DNA from: Colwellia sp. C2M11
Lineage (GTDB): Bacteria > Pseudomonadota > Gammaproteobacteria > Enterobacterales > Alteromonadaceae
DNA length: 64,000 nucleotides
Assembly: GCF_018860915.1 (NCBI RefSeq)
Contig: NZ_JAHKQD010000047.1
Span: 186,001-250,000, forward strand
Direction: 5' to 3'
Below the pieces are notes generated by a model. The model had not been told where the DNA came from and searched no databases. It was given only the letters and a program-made list of their open reading frames with translations. Both the position numbers and the translations under genes were made by a program. Each line of letters opens with the position of its first letter. The stretch's first letter is position 1. This document shows positions 46,148-55,437 of the stretch, piece by piece.

Positions 46148-47230
46148 CTATTTTGTTTGATAAGGCAGGGCGTTTTCATATTTACCCCAATTTGCCACTA
46201 TTTCTTGAACAACTTTATTCCCAACTACATACGCTGCATTGAGTGCTGGAAAACCATCATCAGGGTAAGGAGCGGTGATACTCCAGCTTGTTTCTTTATC
46301 TGCTGGCGCCATCGTGTAATTACTTACCGTTCTTAGCACCATAACTCGACTAGGATCAACTTTATCAATACGAGCAAGGCGCATTAAAGACGTTAATGTA
46401 CCTGAATCTTCCATGTTACTAGTCATGAAATTTGCAGACTCACCACCGTAGAGTTTTAACCAATCATTTGCCCATTGATTCAAATGTTTACCATGCCAGT
46501 ATTTACTCGCACTTAAGGTATCACCCATAGTAACAAACGGAGGTTTTTGTGCATTTGGGTAAGTTTTGTATAATTCTCTAAATTCTTTAATGGCTGCTGA
46601 ATCATCAATTTTTACATCTTTTGTTTGTGCATAAGCCCAATCAGCTAATTCACTATTTAACGCGAAAGAAACGGTGTCTAAAGACCAGCCTGTTGAGATA
46701 TCTTCGGGTTTTTCAGCTGGCGCTTTTGCACCAAGTGGGATAATACCATAAGGCCATGACGCTGGTATTTCTCGAGCATCGACTTGATAAATAAGATCAC
46801 CATCAACAATATGTTTAGCCCAAGCCGCACTCGCTAAAGATATATCTTGCGGATCGCCACCAGCGATACCCGTAATTAACCAATACGATTTACTAAGATC
46901 AAAGCGAGTATCAAGACCAAGCGCCATAATTGAAGCTGTTGCATTAGGAATACCACCACCAACACAAATAACTAATACGCCGTCTTTATTAAGGTATAAA
47001 TCATACATACCTAAAGGAAAATCTAATTTAGTAGAGAAATTTCCTCGCTCTAACCATAGTTGTAATTCACCAGGATCATCGCCCATTGCTTCACCATCTT
47101 CAAACATGGTGACAACCACTGTTTTAATAGGAATAATCTCCGTAGAAGCAGCATTAGCAATTTGATTACCAAAGACACTTAGAGACAACAACACCAACAA
47201 TGCCTTTTTGGCATATTTTAAACACGACAT
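46148..47230 (-). CDS. 'Purine nucleoside permease' (NUP family), secreted
   Basis: About 360 residues from the ATG at 47230 (a GTG at 47245 would add five). It starts with a clear signal peptide (LKYAKKALLVLLSLSVFG to about residue 28, ANA). The body matches the NUP family: VVVTMFEDGEAMGDDPGELQLWLERG, GGIPNATASIMALGLD, YWLITGIAGGDP, and SNMEDSGTL. Despite the name, the family has the fold of nucleoside phosphorylases and no membrane helices, so it is more likely a periplasmic nucleoside-binding or cleaving protein. AGGTGGG precedes the ATG by ten bases. Confidence 0.85.
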   Translation of the reverse strand: MSCLKYAKKALLVLLSLSVFGNQIANAASTEIIPIKTVVVTMFEDGEAMGDDPGELQLWLERGNFSTKLDFPLGMYDLYLNKDGVLVICVGGGIPNATASIMALGLDTRFDLSKSYWLITGIAGGDPQDISLASAAWAKHIVDGDLIYQVDAREIPASWPYGIIPLGAKAPAEKPEDISTGWSLDTVSFALNSELADWAYAQTKDVKIDDSAAIKEFRELYKTYPNAQKPPFVTMGDTLSASKYWHGKHLNQWANDWLKLYGGESANFMTSNMEDSGTLTSLMRLARIDKVDPSRVMVLRTVSNYTMAPADKETSWSITAPYPDDGFPALNAAYVVGNKVVQEIVANWGKYENALPYQTK

Positions 47231-47745
47231 ACGTAACTTACCCACCTAATCATTAAAAAGTTGAACATAGTGTCAGCAAATATCATGCCTACCAATTTAT
47301 GGTAATACTGATTGCAAAATTTGTAGCTAATAACTCCTTGCAAGTCTATGTAATATGGCATTTGCGTTTCAATAGTAAAGATTTAAGTAACTTGCCCTTA
47401 TTTTTATTTTGTACCAATAAGTAGCAAATGTTAGCACTAGTTTAGGGCGATTCTACTTTTTAGCCCAAGTAATAAGAGGTAATAACCAATAATTATAGGT
47501 TTGAATAGAGTTGTAAAATTATTAACTAGGCTTTATGTAAGACGAGCTGTTTTTATTGATTTTTAATTAAAAAAGCTGTGACAGAGTGAGTTAAACCGGG
47601 TGTTGATAGCGAACTTAATTTGTTGGTTATCTTATTTAGTCGTATTTCAACTTAGACATTTACTATTTAGATAGTAAGTTTGAGAATATTGCTTTAACTT
47701 ATTATAATTATAATCAATTCAAATAAGTGGAAGTTGCTTTTAGCT
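47231..47745. other. Divergent intergenic region
   Basis: A 515-base AT-rich gap between the NUP-family gene and the second exporter set. Apart from a good sigma-70 promoter for the exporter (47680-47708), nothing definite is seen. Confidence 0.45.
47680..47708 (+). promoter_or_regulatory. Sigma-70 promoter of the second exporter set
   Basis: TTGAGA (47680-47685) and TATAAT (47703-47708) are separated by exactly 17 bases. The ATG of the first gene lies 38 bases after the -10 box. Confidence 0.65.
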
Positions 47746-48903
47746 ATGAGTAAATATCAAAAACCATTTTTGATCATGTGTTTTTTACTCGTTATCGTGT
47801 TTATTGCTAACTATGTATATAAACAAAGTAGCGCGCCATTAAATGTTGACGTTTTACAGGTGAATGCTGGTAAAGCAGAATTAGTATTAGCCGTAGTGGG
47901 ACGTGTTCGTACTAAAGATGTGGTGAATGTTAGAGTTGAATTTCCTGGTAAAATTATCCGCTTGTTAGCTGATGAAGGCGATAAAGTAAAAAATGGAGAA
48001 ATCATTGCGGAATTACGCTCTGCCTCTCAACAAGCGGTACTTGCCGAAGCAGAAGCTAACTTGCACATGCTTGAAGCGCAATTGGAATTTGCCCAACAAG
48101 ACTTTGACCGTATTACTGAATTATCAAAAAAAGGCTTAGTTGCTAATTTATTACTTGATCAATCTCGCACTAACCTAGCCACCGCTAAATCAAAATTAAT
48201 TGGCGCAAAAGAAGCGCGTAATCAAGCCTTTATTCGTGTTAATGATTACCTGATAAAAAGTCCGCTTGACGGTATTGTGTTGTCTCGCTCAATAGATCAA
48301 GGACAAGTGGTTAGCCTCAGTGATACGCTTTTTCAAATAGGGTCGCTTGGTCCTGTTGAAATTGAAGCTGAAATTGATGAAGTTTATGCTTCAGAGCTCT
48401 CATTACAAATGAAAGCATTACTTGCCCCTACAGGTAAACAACACATTGAGCATGGTTTTATTTCTGAAATATCACCAAGGGTAAATTCGTTAAATGGCTC
48501 AAGACTTACCCGCATAATGTTAGACAAAGCGAATGCTGACTTTGTACCTGGGCGTTCAATTGATGTAAATATTTTAGTAAAATCTTTTGATAAAGCGTTA
48601 AGTGTGCCAAGAAGTGCACTGAAAAAAGAGGGAGAAACTTGGCTTGTTTACACTGTTGTTGAGCAGAAGATAAAACCTACAGTTGTCACTTTTATTGACT
48701 GGCCAGGAAGCTCAGTGGTATTAAAAACAGGGCTGAATTCTAAAGCGCTCGTTGTGCTTGATGCCACTATTGCCGCTCAAGCGTTAGCTGAAAATAAGCG
48801 TGTTAATCCTCGTAAAACTAATCTTCCTGATGCTCATGCGTCTAATACTGCTACACCCGATATTAATACCGCTGAAATGAACCCTAGCAAAGATAATCAC
48901 TAA
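47746..48903 (+). CDS. HlyD-type periplasmic adaptor (second set)
   Basis: The ATG at 47746 has GGAAG 12 bases before it and gives 385 residues; the upstream TTG at 47734 lies on the ribosome site itself. One N-terminal helix (about 7-24), a barrel-sandwich hybrid (VEFPGKIIRLLADEGDKVKNGEIIAEL), a coiled coil (about 95-165), IKSPLDGIVLSRSIDQGQVV and a beta-barrel follow. The last 30 residues are a low-complexity, Ala/Asn/Thr-rich tail. It overlaps the permease by one base (TAATG). Confidence 0.88.
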   Translation: MSKYQKPFLIMCFLLVIVFIANYVYKQSSAPLNVDVLQVNAGKAELVLAVVGRVRTKDVVNVRVEFPGKIIRLLADEGDKVKNGEIIAELRSASQQAVLAEAEANLHMLEAQLEFAQQDFDRITELSKKGLVANLLLDQSRTNLATAKSKLIGAKEARNQAFIRVNDYLIKSPLDGIVLSRSIDQGQVVSLSDTLFQIGSLGPVEIEAEIDEVYASELSLQMKALLAPTGKQHIEHGFISEISPRVNSLNGSRLTRIMLDKANADFVPGRSIDVNILVKSFDKALSVPRSALKKEGETWLVYTVVEQKIKPTVVTFIDWPGSSVVLKTGLNSKALVVLDATIAAQALAENKRVNPRKTNLPDAHASNTATPDINTAEMNPSKDNH

Positions 48904-50105
48904 TGCCATTTTCACTGATAGTCGCGTGGCGTTATATCACAGCCAACAGCCTACAAACACTGTTATTAGTGCTTGGTGTATCGCTTAGCGTTGTGGTGTT
49001 TGTATTTATCACCGCGTTAATTAACGGCCTAAGTATCTTTTTAACACAAGAAACTACCAGTAAAATTGCCCACATAGAACTAGAGCCAGCAAATAAAATA
49101 GCAAGTGTATTAACCAACGACAACCGCTTTGTAGCGCAACCAGTCTCTACTTTACAACGAAAACAAATACGAAATTGGCAGCAAGTTATCGATATTGCAC
49201 AATCAACGCCGGGCGTGAGTGTCATCAGCCCAATTGTTGATGGCAATGCGTTCTTAGTTCGCGGTGAAGCAACTCAACCAATCGCTATTCAAGGCGTTGA
49301 GCCGAGCAAGGTTGATGCTATTACTAACATTAGCCGTTACATCATAAAAGGGACTGCTGAGTTAACTACGGGCGGTTTAATTATTGGTGCTGATTTAGCT
49401 GATGAATTAGGGCTACTTGTTGGTACACCGGTATTGTTGAAGTCGGAACGTGGTCCAGAACGTTTGTTGCCTATTACGGGAATTTTTAGAGTGAATTTAG
49501 CCAGTTTAGACAAACGAGTTGGTTTCTTATCAATTAATGTCGCAAGGCCATTATTCGAGTTGCCAGATGGCATCACGTCATTAGGACTAAAAGTGGATAA
49601 TCCCGCTGACGCACCAGCGATTGCCATGGTATTACAAAATTCGACTCAGTTAAAATCGACCCCTTGGCAAGAAAAAAACAAAAGCTTGCAAGACGCTACC
49701 GATGCACAAGGGCGCACAGGTAATTTTATACAAGGCTTTGCACTGTTAGCCATTGTTATTTCTATTGCTAGCGCGCTTTTATTATCGACTTATCGCCGCC
49801 GTGCTGAAATAGGCATTATGCGAGCAACAGGAATATCTCGACAATTTGTTGCTACTGTCTTTATTTTACAAGGTGTTTTTATTGGCGCGTTAGGTGCTTT
49901 TTTAGGCGCAGCGGCAGGTTATCAATTATGCGTTCAATTAGCCTCTATTACCAAGGCTGATGGCAGTGCAATGTTACCAATAGCGCCAAGTGAGGGCAGT
50001 TATATGTTAGTTATAATATTGACCATTGTTGGCTCTGCTTTGGCGGCTGTATTACCTGCAAGATCGGCGTCTTCGGTAGATCCTGTTGAGGCTATTCAAC
50101 AATGA
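48903..50105 (+). CDS. FtsX/MacB-type ABC permease (second set)
   Basis: A 400-residue permease with one N-terminal helix (about 17-40), a periplasmic domain (about 45-270) and three C-terminal helices (about 278-298, 318-345, 365-388). RRAEIGIMRATGISRQFVATVF is the coupling segment. It overlaps both neighbours (TAATG before, ATGA after), so all three genes are translationally coupled. Confidence 0.9.
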   Translation: MPFSLIVAWRYITANSLQTLLLVLGVSLSVVVFVFITALINGLSIFLTQETTSKIAHIELEPANKIASVLTNDNRFVAQPVSTLQRKQIRNWQQVIDIAQSTPGVSVISPIVDGNAFLVRGEATQPIAIQGVEPSKVDAITNISRYIIKGTAELTTGGLIIGADLADELGLLVGTPVLLKSERGPERLLPITGIFRVNLASLDKRVGFLSINVARPLFELPDGITSLGLKVDNPADAPAIAMVLQNSTQLKSTPWQEKNKSLQDATDAQGRTGNFIQGFALLAIVISIASALLLSTYRRRAEIGIMRATGISRQFVATVFILQGVFIGALGAFLGAAAGYQLCVQLASITKADGSAMLPIAPSEGSYMLVIILTIVGSALAAVLPARSASSVDPVEAIQQ

Positions 50106-50785
50106 CAAACACACTGCTGTTCGCAAACAATATTATAAAAACTTTCCGTAATGGTGAGCACGAAACTTGTGTGCTTAAGGGCATTAATTTATCTATCCCG
50201 CACGGAAAAATGATGGCATTGCAGGGTGCTTCAGGCTCAGGTAAGTCAACATTACTTAATATTCTTGGTTTGTTAATGCGGCCAACATCAGGCGAGCTAA
50301 GGCTGTTAGATCATTCATTAATCAATTTATCTGATGCGCAGTTGTCTACTTATCGTAATCAACATCTTGGCTTTGTTTTCCAATATCACAACTTATTACC
50401 TGATTTTACCGCGTTAGAAAATGTCGCTTTTCCTGCAGCAGCGCCAACAGGGCGGTTAACCAGTGAGATTAAAAAACGTGCTTTATTATTACTTGATAAA
50501 GTTGGCCTAAGCCACCGTAGTCATTTTTTGGCAAGTCAATTATCGGGAGGACAAAAACAACGTGTTGCTATTGCCCGATCGCTGATAAATAACCCCAAAC
50601 TTGTTTTTGCCGATGAACCCACGGGCAATTTAGATCAAGACTCAGCAAAGCAAGTAATGAATTTACTTCGTGATATAAACCAAACAGATAACACCACGTT
50701 TTTAATTTCTACTCATGACAACAGCGTTGCCGCAAACTGTGATGACATTGTACGAATAGTAGATGGAAAAATAGCAGGCGTGTAA
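50102..50785 (+). CDS. MacB/LolD-type ABC transporter ATPase (second set)
   Basis: A 227-residue ATP-binding subunit with Walker A GASGSGKST (residues 42-50), Q-loop VFQYHNLLPDF, signature LSGGQKQR and Walker B LVFADEPTGNLDQD. It closes a three-gene adaptor-permease-ATPase operon, a gene order opposite to the first set. It belongs to the MacB/LolD subclass. The substrate is unknown. Confidence 0.93.
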   Translation: MTNTLLFANNIIKTFRNGEHETCVLKGINLSIPHGKMMALQGASGSGKSTLLNILGLLMRPTSGELRLLDHSLINLSDAQLSTYRNQHLGFVFQYHNLLPDFTALENVAFPAAAPTGRLTSEIKKRALLLLDKVGLSHRSHFLASQLSGGQKQRVAIARSLINNPKLVFADEPTGNLDQDSAKQVMNLLRDINQTDNTTFLISTHDNSVAANCDDIVRIVDGKIAGV

Positions 50786-50856
50786 TTGACGGGTTGTTTT
50801 TATAACTGCGTTATAGATTAGCGTTAGGTAAAAAATAGTTGATGGAGACATAGTAA

Positions 50857-51366
50857 GTGTTTATTCGAAAATTTGAACAAAGCGATTACCCTTTTGTAAA
50901 AGACATATATCAGCAAGGTATTGATACTGGCAATGCAACATTTCAGCTGAAAGCGAAAACGTGGGACGAATGGAATAACTCCATGCACAGTCACTCGCGT
51001 ATTGTTGCAGTAGAAAATAATACAATTCTAGGGTGGGCTGCGCTTTCACCCATATCAAATCGAGAAGTTTATGCCGGTGTGGCTGAAGTTAGTGTTTATG
51101 TTGCCATGAACGCCCAAGGTAAAGGTGTTGGCCAGAAGCTACTGTCTGCATTAATTGTAGCGTCAGAAGCCAATAATATTTGGATGTTGCAATCGGCTAT
51201 TTTTCCAGAAAATAAAGGGAGTATTAAGCTGCATAAAAATACTGGTTTTCGTCAAGTAGGACTGCGTGAAAAACTTGGTAAAATGCATGGTGTTTGGCGC
51301 GATGTGGTTTTAATGGAAAGACGAAGTAAAACGGTGGGCACCTCTGATACTCCTGAACTAAACTAA
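50857..51366 (+). CDS. GNAT acetyltransferase, phosphinothricin-acetyltransferase-like
   Basis: A 169-residue GNAT enzyme with the acetyl-CoA loop NAQGKGVGQKLL (R/QxxGxG/A) and the C-terminal NTGFRQVGLREKLGKMHGVWRDVVLMER typical of the Pat family. Its natural substrate may be an amino-acid-like toxin or methionine derivative; not determined. The start is GTG at 50857, ten bases after a GGAG site; no ATG is suitably placed. It stands 71 bases downstream of the exporter set. Confidence 0.88.
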   Translation: MFIRKFEQSDYPFVKDIYQQGIDTGNATFQLKAKTWDEWNNSMHSHSRIVAVENNTILGWAALSPISNREVYAGVAEVSVYVAMNAQGKGVGQKLLSALIVASEANNIWMLQSAIFPENKGSIKLHKNTGFRQVGLREKLGKMHGVWRDVVLMERRSKTVGTSDTPELN

Positions 51367-51580
51367 TAAAGCATTTGAAAGAGGCATTGATACATGAAAA
51401 TAGCGAATATTTCAAAATGCTTCAGGTCGTATTACGTATTTAATTTGAAGTATGGTTTAACGCATAGACTGTTGTAAAGTAACGAAAGACTAACAAATAC
51501 TACGATATTTAAGCCGTTTAATAGCTTGTAACGAATAATTATTAGCCTGCCTAGTTACAATCATGATTTGTGTTTTATGC

Positions 51581-51946
51581 TCAATTAAATAATTGATTTT
51601 TACGAGCATAAAACCACGTTAATATAAATAATAACAAGGTAGTAATAACGGCTACTGGTTCGAATGCACTACCTAATATTTCTCGGTATTTTTTTGCCCA
51701 AAACAAAGCGAAAAAACAATGGCTAGTTAAAATAAATCCACACCAAAAAGTGATATATTGCGCCCATTTAACCTGCTTAAAACCATACCAAGCCAAGTTG
51801 CCAATAAATATAGTGATAACCAATAATATAGTAGGAATAATAAAGTGTCGTCCAATAATAAAGGTTTGTAATACGGCAACAGATGCTAATAGTGTAAAAA
51901 TGGCCATTAACCAATTAAGACCATGAGTAAGATTGAAGTTTTTCAT
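51581..51946 (-). CDS. Four-helix membrane protein of unknown function
   Basis: A 121-residue protein with four predicted helices (about 10-30, 34-55, 64-86, 94-113) and short charged loops. The ribosome site GTGGA precedes the ATG. It has no recognisable motif. It is alone on this strand between the GNAT gene and the defence region. Confidence 0.6.
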   Translation of the reverse strand: MKNFNLTHGLNWLMAIFTLLASVAVLQTFIIGRHFIIPTILLVITIFIGNLAWYGFKQVKWAQYITFWCGFILTSHCFFALFWAKKYREILGSAFEPVAVITTLLLFILTWFYARKNQLFN

Positions 51947-52489
51947 TGTTTATCCACTTGTTTAAATTTAATTGTTTTGTAAATGAAATACGCTGAAAAA
52001 TATATTACATGTATTTTGTTAGTAAATCCGTAAGAAAAAATTAATAGTTAAGTTCGATGTACTCTCAATATTCTTATTTATTCTGTTCTTACTTTTAGAA
52101 CATTTGTACACCTATAAAATTTGATTAAATCACAGCTCCTTATTAGGGTTGAATAATAATCAGTAAAGAGGTGCTCAACATGGCTTAAAACACACCGTAA
52201 ACAAGTTTCTTCCTTCAATATAACAGTTATTATCATTTGATTACTTGTTGTATTCGCCGCGACTATCTTTACCGCAATGATACCAACATCAAACAAAGGT
52301 ATGAATACCGCAGACAATGGGGGGGACCGTATTCGCTTTTACTATTTTTTTCTTATTTTTTTAGCTGTTATTTGTTGTGAGTTATTTGATGAGATAAAGA
52401 TTAAACCGCCTTACTAAATATTTAATTTATTTATATTTTTTAAATTTGAAGTTCCCAATTAAATAAAATTGAAATATGATAGTTATTTA
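51947..52489. other. Upstream region of the dpt operon
   Basis: A 543-base AT-rich gap with a G-run at 52319-52325. A leftward frame covers 52078-52317 but has no family resemblance and no good ribosome site, so I do not call it. The dptF promoter should lie here. No integrase, tRNA or direct repeat marking an island edge was seen. Confidence 0.4.
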
Positions 52490-54106
52490 ATGTGCCACAA
52501 AAATATAACTCAGGATGAGAAAGTGATACTTAAAGAAGTCTTAAGCGTTTTATCAAAATCATCGCCATATGCAGTGTCTACTGAGCGTAATGACTCAATT
52601 TCAGTGCATTTGGATGAAGTCAAAGACTATCTATATATTACAACTGATATAGAGAGTGATTTCAAACAAGCACTTACATCATTATCCCAAACAGATAAAA
52701 AAATAATATTTTTATGTGGTAGTAGTGGTGATGGAAAATCTGAAATCTTAACTAAATATTGTAATAAGTTTAGTACCAGAGCCAATTTTCATCTCGATGC
52801 AACTCACAGTTTTAAGCCTAATGACTCCGCAATAGAGACGCTTGATAAACTATTTCAAGACTTTACTGAAGGCAGCAAGCCACTTGTTGTTGGTATTAAT
52901 ATAGGTATGTTAGGTAACTATGTTGAAGAAGGGAAGCATGAGCAAGTTAAGCAATCGATCAAGTATTTCTTAAATGACGATATGATGGAAGATGAGCATA
53001 TTTTCCTCAACTTTGAAAAATATCCTAAATTTGAGCTTCAGCAAAGTGGTCATTCATCTAAGTTTGCTAAACAGTTATTACAACGAATCTGCGCAGTTGA
53101 TAATAATATAATTCGCCAGTATTACGATAAAGAACTTATTTCTCCAAATAAGGATAAAAAGCTTTGTGCAAATTACGAATTACTTAGTATAGATGAAGTA
53201 CAAGATGTCATTGTTGATTTATTATTTAAAGCAAGACTTATAAAAGATCAGTTTTTAACGACAAGAGCATTACTTGACTTTATTTTTCATCTGTTAGCAG
53301 GGCCTGGTTATTTACAAGATAATTTGTTTATTGATTGTGACAATGAACTGGTAAGTAAAATTGCAGAATTTGACCCTGCTAATACGCGCTCTAAAGCTAT
53401 AGATAAGTTTATCCTTTCATACAGCTTAAAATTATCTGATCCAAACTTCGAACAGTACCTTACAGATTTAACGGCAAAAGGAATACGTAAGGGCCAAAAG
53501 CCTGAAACCTATTTACGCTTATTTTATATTTTACGTAACGCCGACTTCTCGAACAATTATCATCTTGACTTTAAAGCTGACTTTCACGAGCAGCTTATTG
53601 ATAAATATTCAACTGTGTGGCATTTACATACTGCTTATGAAGGTTTACCTGAGCAACGCGCTGCGATAAAAACTTTTTATAAAGAAACCGTTATTGCAGC
53701 GATTCATAAATACAACAATCGAAATGCGCCGCAGTTAAATAAAGGCGAGTTTTTCATTTGTGAACGAAATGGTTACCAATTGGCAGCACATATCGAACTG
53801 AAAGCTGATATTAAAAGTATTGCTGGTTTTATGGAAGATCATGTTTCTCAATTTCATATGTTCTTTAAAATTGGAGAGGAAACGTTAAAAATGCCAGCCA
53901 ATATTAATTTATTAAACTTAATGCAACGGATAGTGGATGGTTACCGACCAAACAAACACGACAAAAATACAGTTGTTATACTTGATGAAATTGTTGATAA
54001 AATTGCAGATGTAGCTAATAGCTCTAATACCCTATATATCTTGAAAAAAGATCAGCGGATTAAAATTACCAGTGATGGTGAAGATTTTGAAGTAAGTGGA
54101 TTATAA
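52490..54106 (+). CDS. dptF: DNA phosphorothioation-dependent restriction protein DptF
   Basis: A P-loop ATPase component of the restriction arm of the Dnd system. From the ATG at 52490 it has 538 residues; an in-frame TTG at 52469 would add seven, and neither has a clear ribosome site. The Walker A LCGSSGDGKSE is at residues 75-85, and FHLDATHSFKPNDSAIETLD and PLVVGINIGMLGNY are family hallmarks. DptF, G and H together attack DNA lacking sulfur at Dnd sites. It is followed by dptG with two bases between. Confidence 0.9.
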   Translation: MCHKNITQDEKVILKEVLSVLSKSSPYAVSTERNDSISVHLDEVKDYLYITTDIESDFKQALTSLSQTDKKIIFLCGSSGDGKSEILTKYCNKFSTRANFHLDATHSFKPNDSAIETLDKLFQDFTEGSKPLVVGINIGMLGNYVEEGKHEQVKQSIKYFLNDDMMEDEHIFLNFEKYPKFELQQSGHSSKFAKQLLQRICAVDNNIIRQYYDKELISPNKDKKLCANYELLSIDEVQDVIVDLLFKARLIKDQFLTTRALLDFIFHLLAGPGYLQDNLFIDCDNELVSKIAEFDPANTRSKAIDKFILSYSLKLSDPNFEQYLTDLTAKGIRKGQKPETYLRLFYILRNADFSNNYHLDFKADFHEQLIDKYSTVWHLHTAYEGLPEQRAAIKTFYKETVIAAIHKYNNRNAPQLNKGEFFICERNGYQLAAHIELKADIKSIAGFMEDHVSQFHMFFKIGEETLKMPANINLLNLMQRIVDGYRPNKHDKNTVVILDEIVDKIADVANSSNTLYILKKDQRIKITSDGEDFEVSGL

Positions 54107-54108
54107 TT

Positions 54109-55437
54109 ATGACGCTTTTAAGACCAGATTTACCTAAAATTTCTGATGAAGTTAACAGTAAAAATACATTGAATAGCTTCTTTCCTATCCGTACAAAAGA
54201 TAGGCCTGGTGTATTTGATTGGGATAGTGTTTTAGGGCATGTAGTTAAAACATCTTATCGTAAAGACCTTGGAAAAGGAGGCATCGATGAATTCAAACAA
54301 CGTTGTCAAAATACTTTCGTAGCAAAGCTTGATGAAGATGACTTTTGGCCGATTGTCGAGAAAATGTATTTTGAAGGCGAAGACTTATTCAAAATTGCAC
54401 CCGAGCTTTTATTGTTTAAAGCACAAAAAACTACGGGTAGTACTCCAAATGCAAGACTTGGAAGTATGTTTTCAAGTCTACTTCAAAATTTTTTCTTTAC
54501 TGATAAACCTGAGATAAAGCTAAATTTCATTGAAAACGAAATATATCAAGAGTTTGATAAGTACTTAATATCAGCCAAAAATAAAAATACTATTGTTAAA
54601 ACGGCTAATGAATCACCTTATTTACCTTTTATGGCTGAACATTTTCAACAAGACTTATCTTTCTTAGGTAAGCGCCCTAAATACCTTCTAAGTGTATTTA
54701 AAGACTTTCTTCGGTTATATGGCTTTCTTTTTACCTCACAACTTGCCATTAATATTAAAGATTGGCGATCTGGTGAGCCCAAAGCTAAGCCTATGTACTT
54801 CATTTTAGATAATGAAAAAGCAAGTGACGAAAGAGCTATGGTGCATGAGTTTGGCTACAAGCCAATGAAAAATGCACTGTGGAATATATTTCCTTACCTT
54901 TCAATGAATGAAGGGTTACAAGATCCCAAAGCCATTACTCAACCGATTTGGGCTGTTGCTCAATCGGTACTTAATTATCCTGAAACTAGTGAATGGCTTA
55001 ATACTTATGCCCAAGCATTTAAAGATCAACGCGAGCTTAAGCTTGAAATACCAGAATCTAGTGACCCTTTATCTGGGTTAGGCGCTTTACTAACATTATC
55101 AAAAAAACAATTCTCGCGAGGTGAATCACGACATGAAATTAATGGTCACTATGTTCGTACCATTGAAGCTGAACTCTGTGAGCATTTTATTCAAAGCCGA
55201 GGCAGGTCCGGACGTGTACTTGTTTTTAATCAAGATTATTTGGTGTTGTTAACAAACTTGGCTATAGGGGAATTGGATCGCTTGAGATTTAATGAATTAA
55301 TAAAAGCATTTGAATCTAGGGGGGTATTTTTTGATAAACAGAGTCAACAAGTGTTAATTGAATTTTACGAACGTATCGGAAATGTTGAACGTATGAGTGA
55401 TAGTGGAGATGCAGTTTATGTTAACAAAACCATTTGA
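54109..55437 (+). CDS. dptG: DNA phosphorothioation-dependent restriction protein DptG
   Basis: A 442-residue soluble protein recognised mainly by its place between dptF and dptH and its length. It has no obvious catalytic motif. Segments FFPIRTKDRPGVFDWDSVLGHVV and LLTNLAIGELDRLRFNELIKAFESRG look conserved. DptG is required for Dnd restriction but its role is not defined. It overlaps the dptH start by 20 bases. Confidence 0.85.
   Translation: MTLLRPDLPKISDEVNSKNTLNSFFPIRTKDRPGVFDWDSVLGHVVKTSYRKDLGKGGIDEFKQRCQNTFVAKLDEDDFWPIVEKMYFEGEDLFKIAPELLLFKAQKTTGSTPNARLGSMFSSLLQNFFFTDKPEIKLNFIENEIYQEFDKYLISAKNKNTIVKTANESPYLPFMAEHFQQDLSFLGKRPKYLLSVFKDFLRLYGFLFTSQLAINIKDWRSGEPKAKPMYFILDNEKASDERAMVHEFGYKPMKNALWNIFPYLSMNEGLQDPKAITQPIWAVAQSVLNYPETSEWLNTYAQAFKDQRELKLEIPESSDPLSGLGALLTLSKKQFSRGESRHEINGHYVRTIEAELCEHFIQSRGRSGRVLVFNQDYLVLLTNLAIGELDRLRFNELIKAFESRGVFFDKQSQQVLIEFYERIGNVERMSDSGDAVYVNKTI

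Noticed and set aside
51394-51477. 27-codon rightward frame after the GNAT gene
   Set aside because: Weak ribosome site and nothing in the peptide to support it; it could be chance in AT-rich DNA.
52078-52317. 79-codon leftward frame upstream of dptF
   Set aside because: No family resemblance, no clear ribosome site, and it lies in a region with stops in all nearby frames; composition does not differ from the surroundings.
52319-52325. G-run in an AT-rich gap, considered as an island edge or origin mark
   Set aside because: No direct repeats, integrase or tRNA remnants near it, so there is nothing to support an attachment site.
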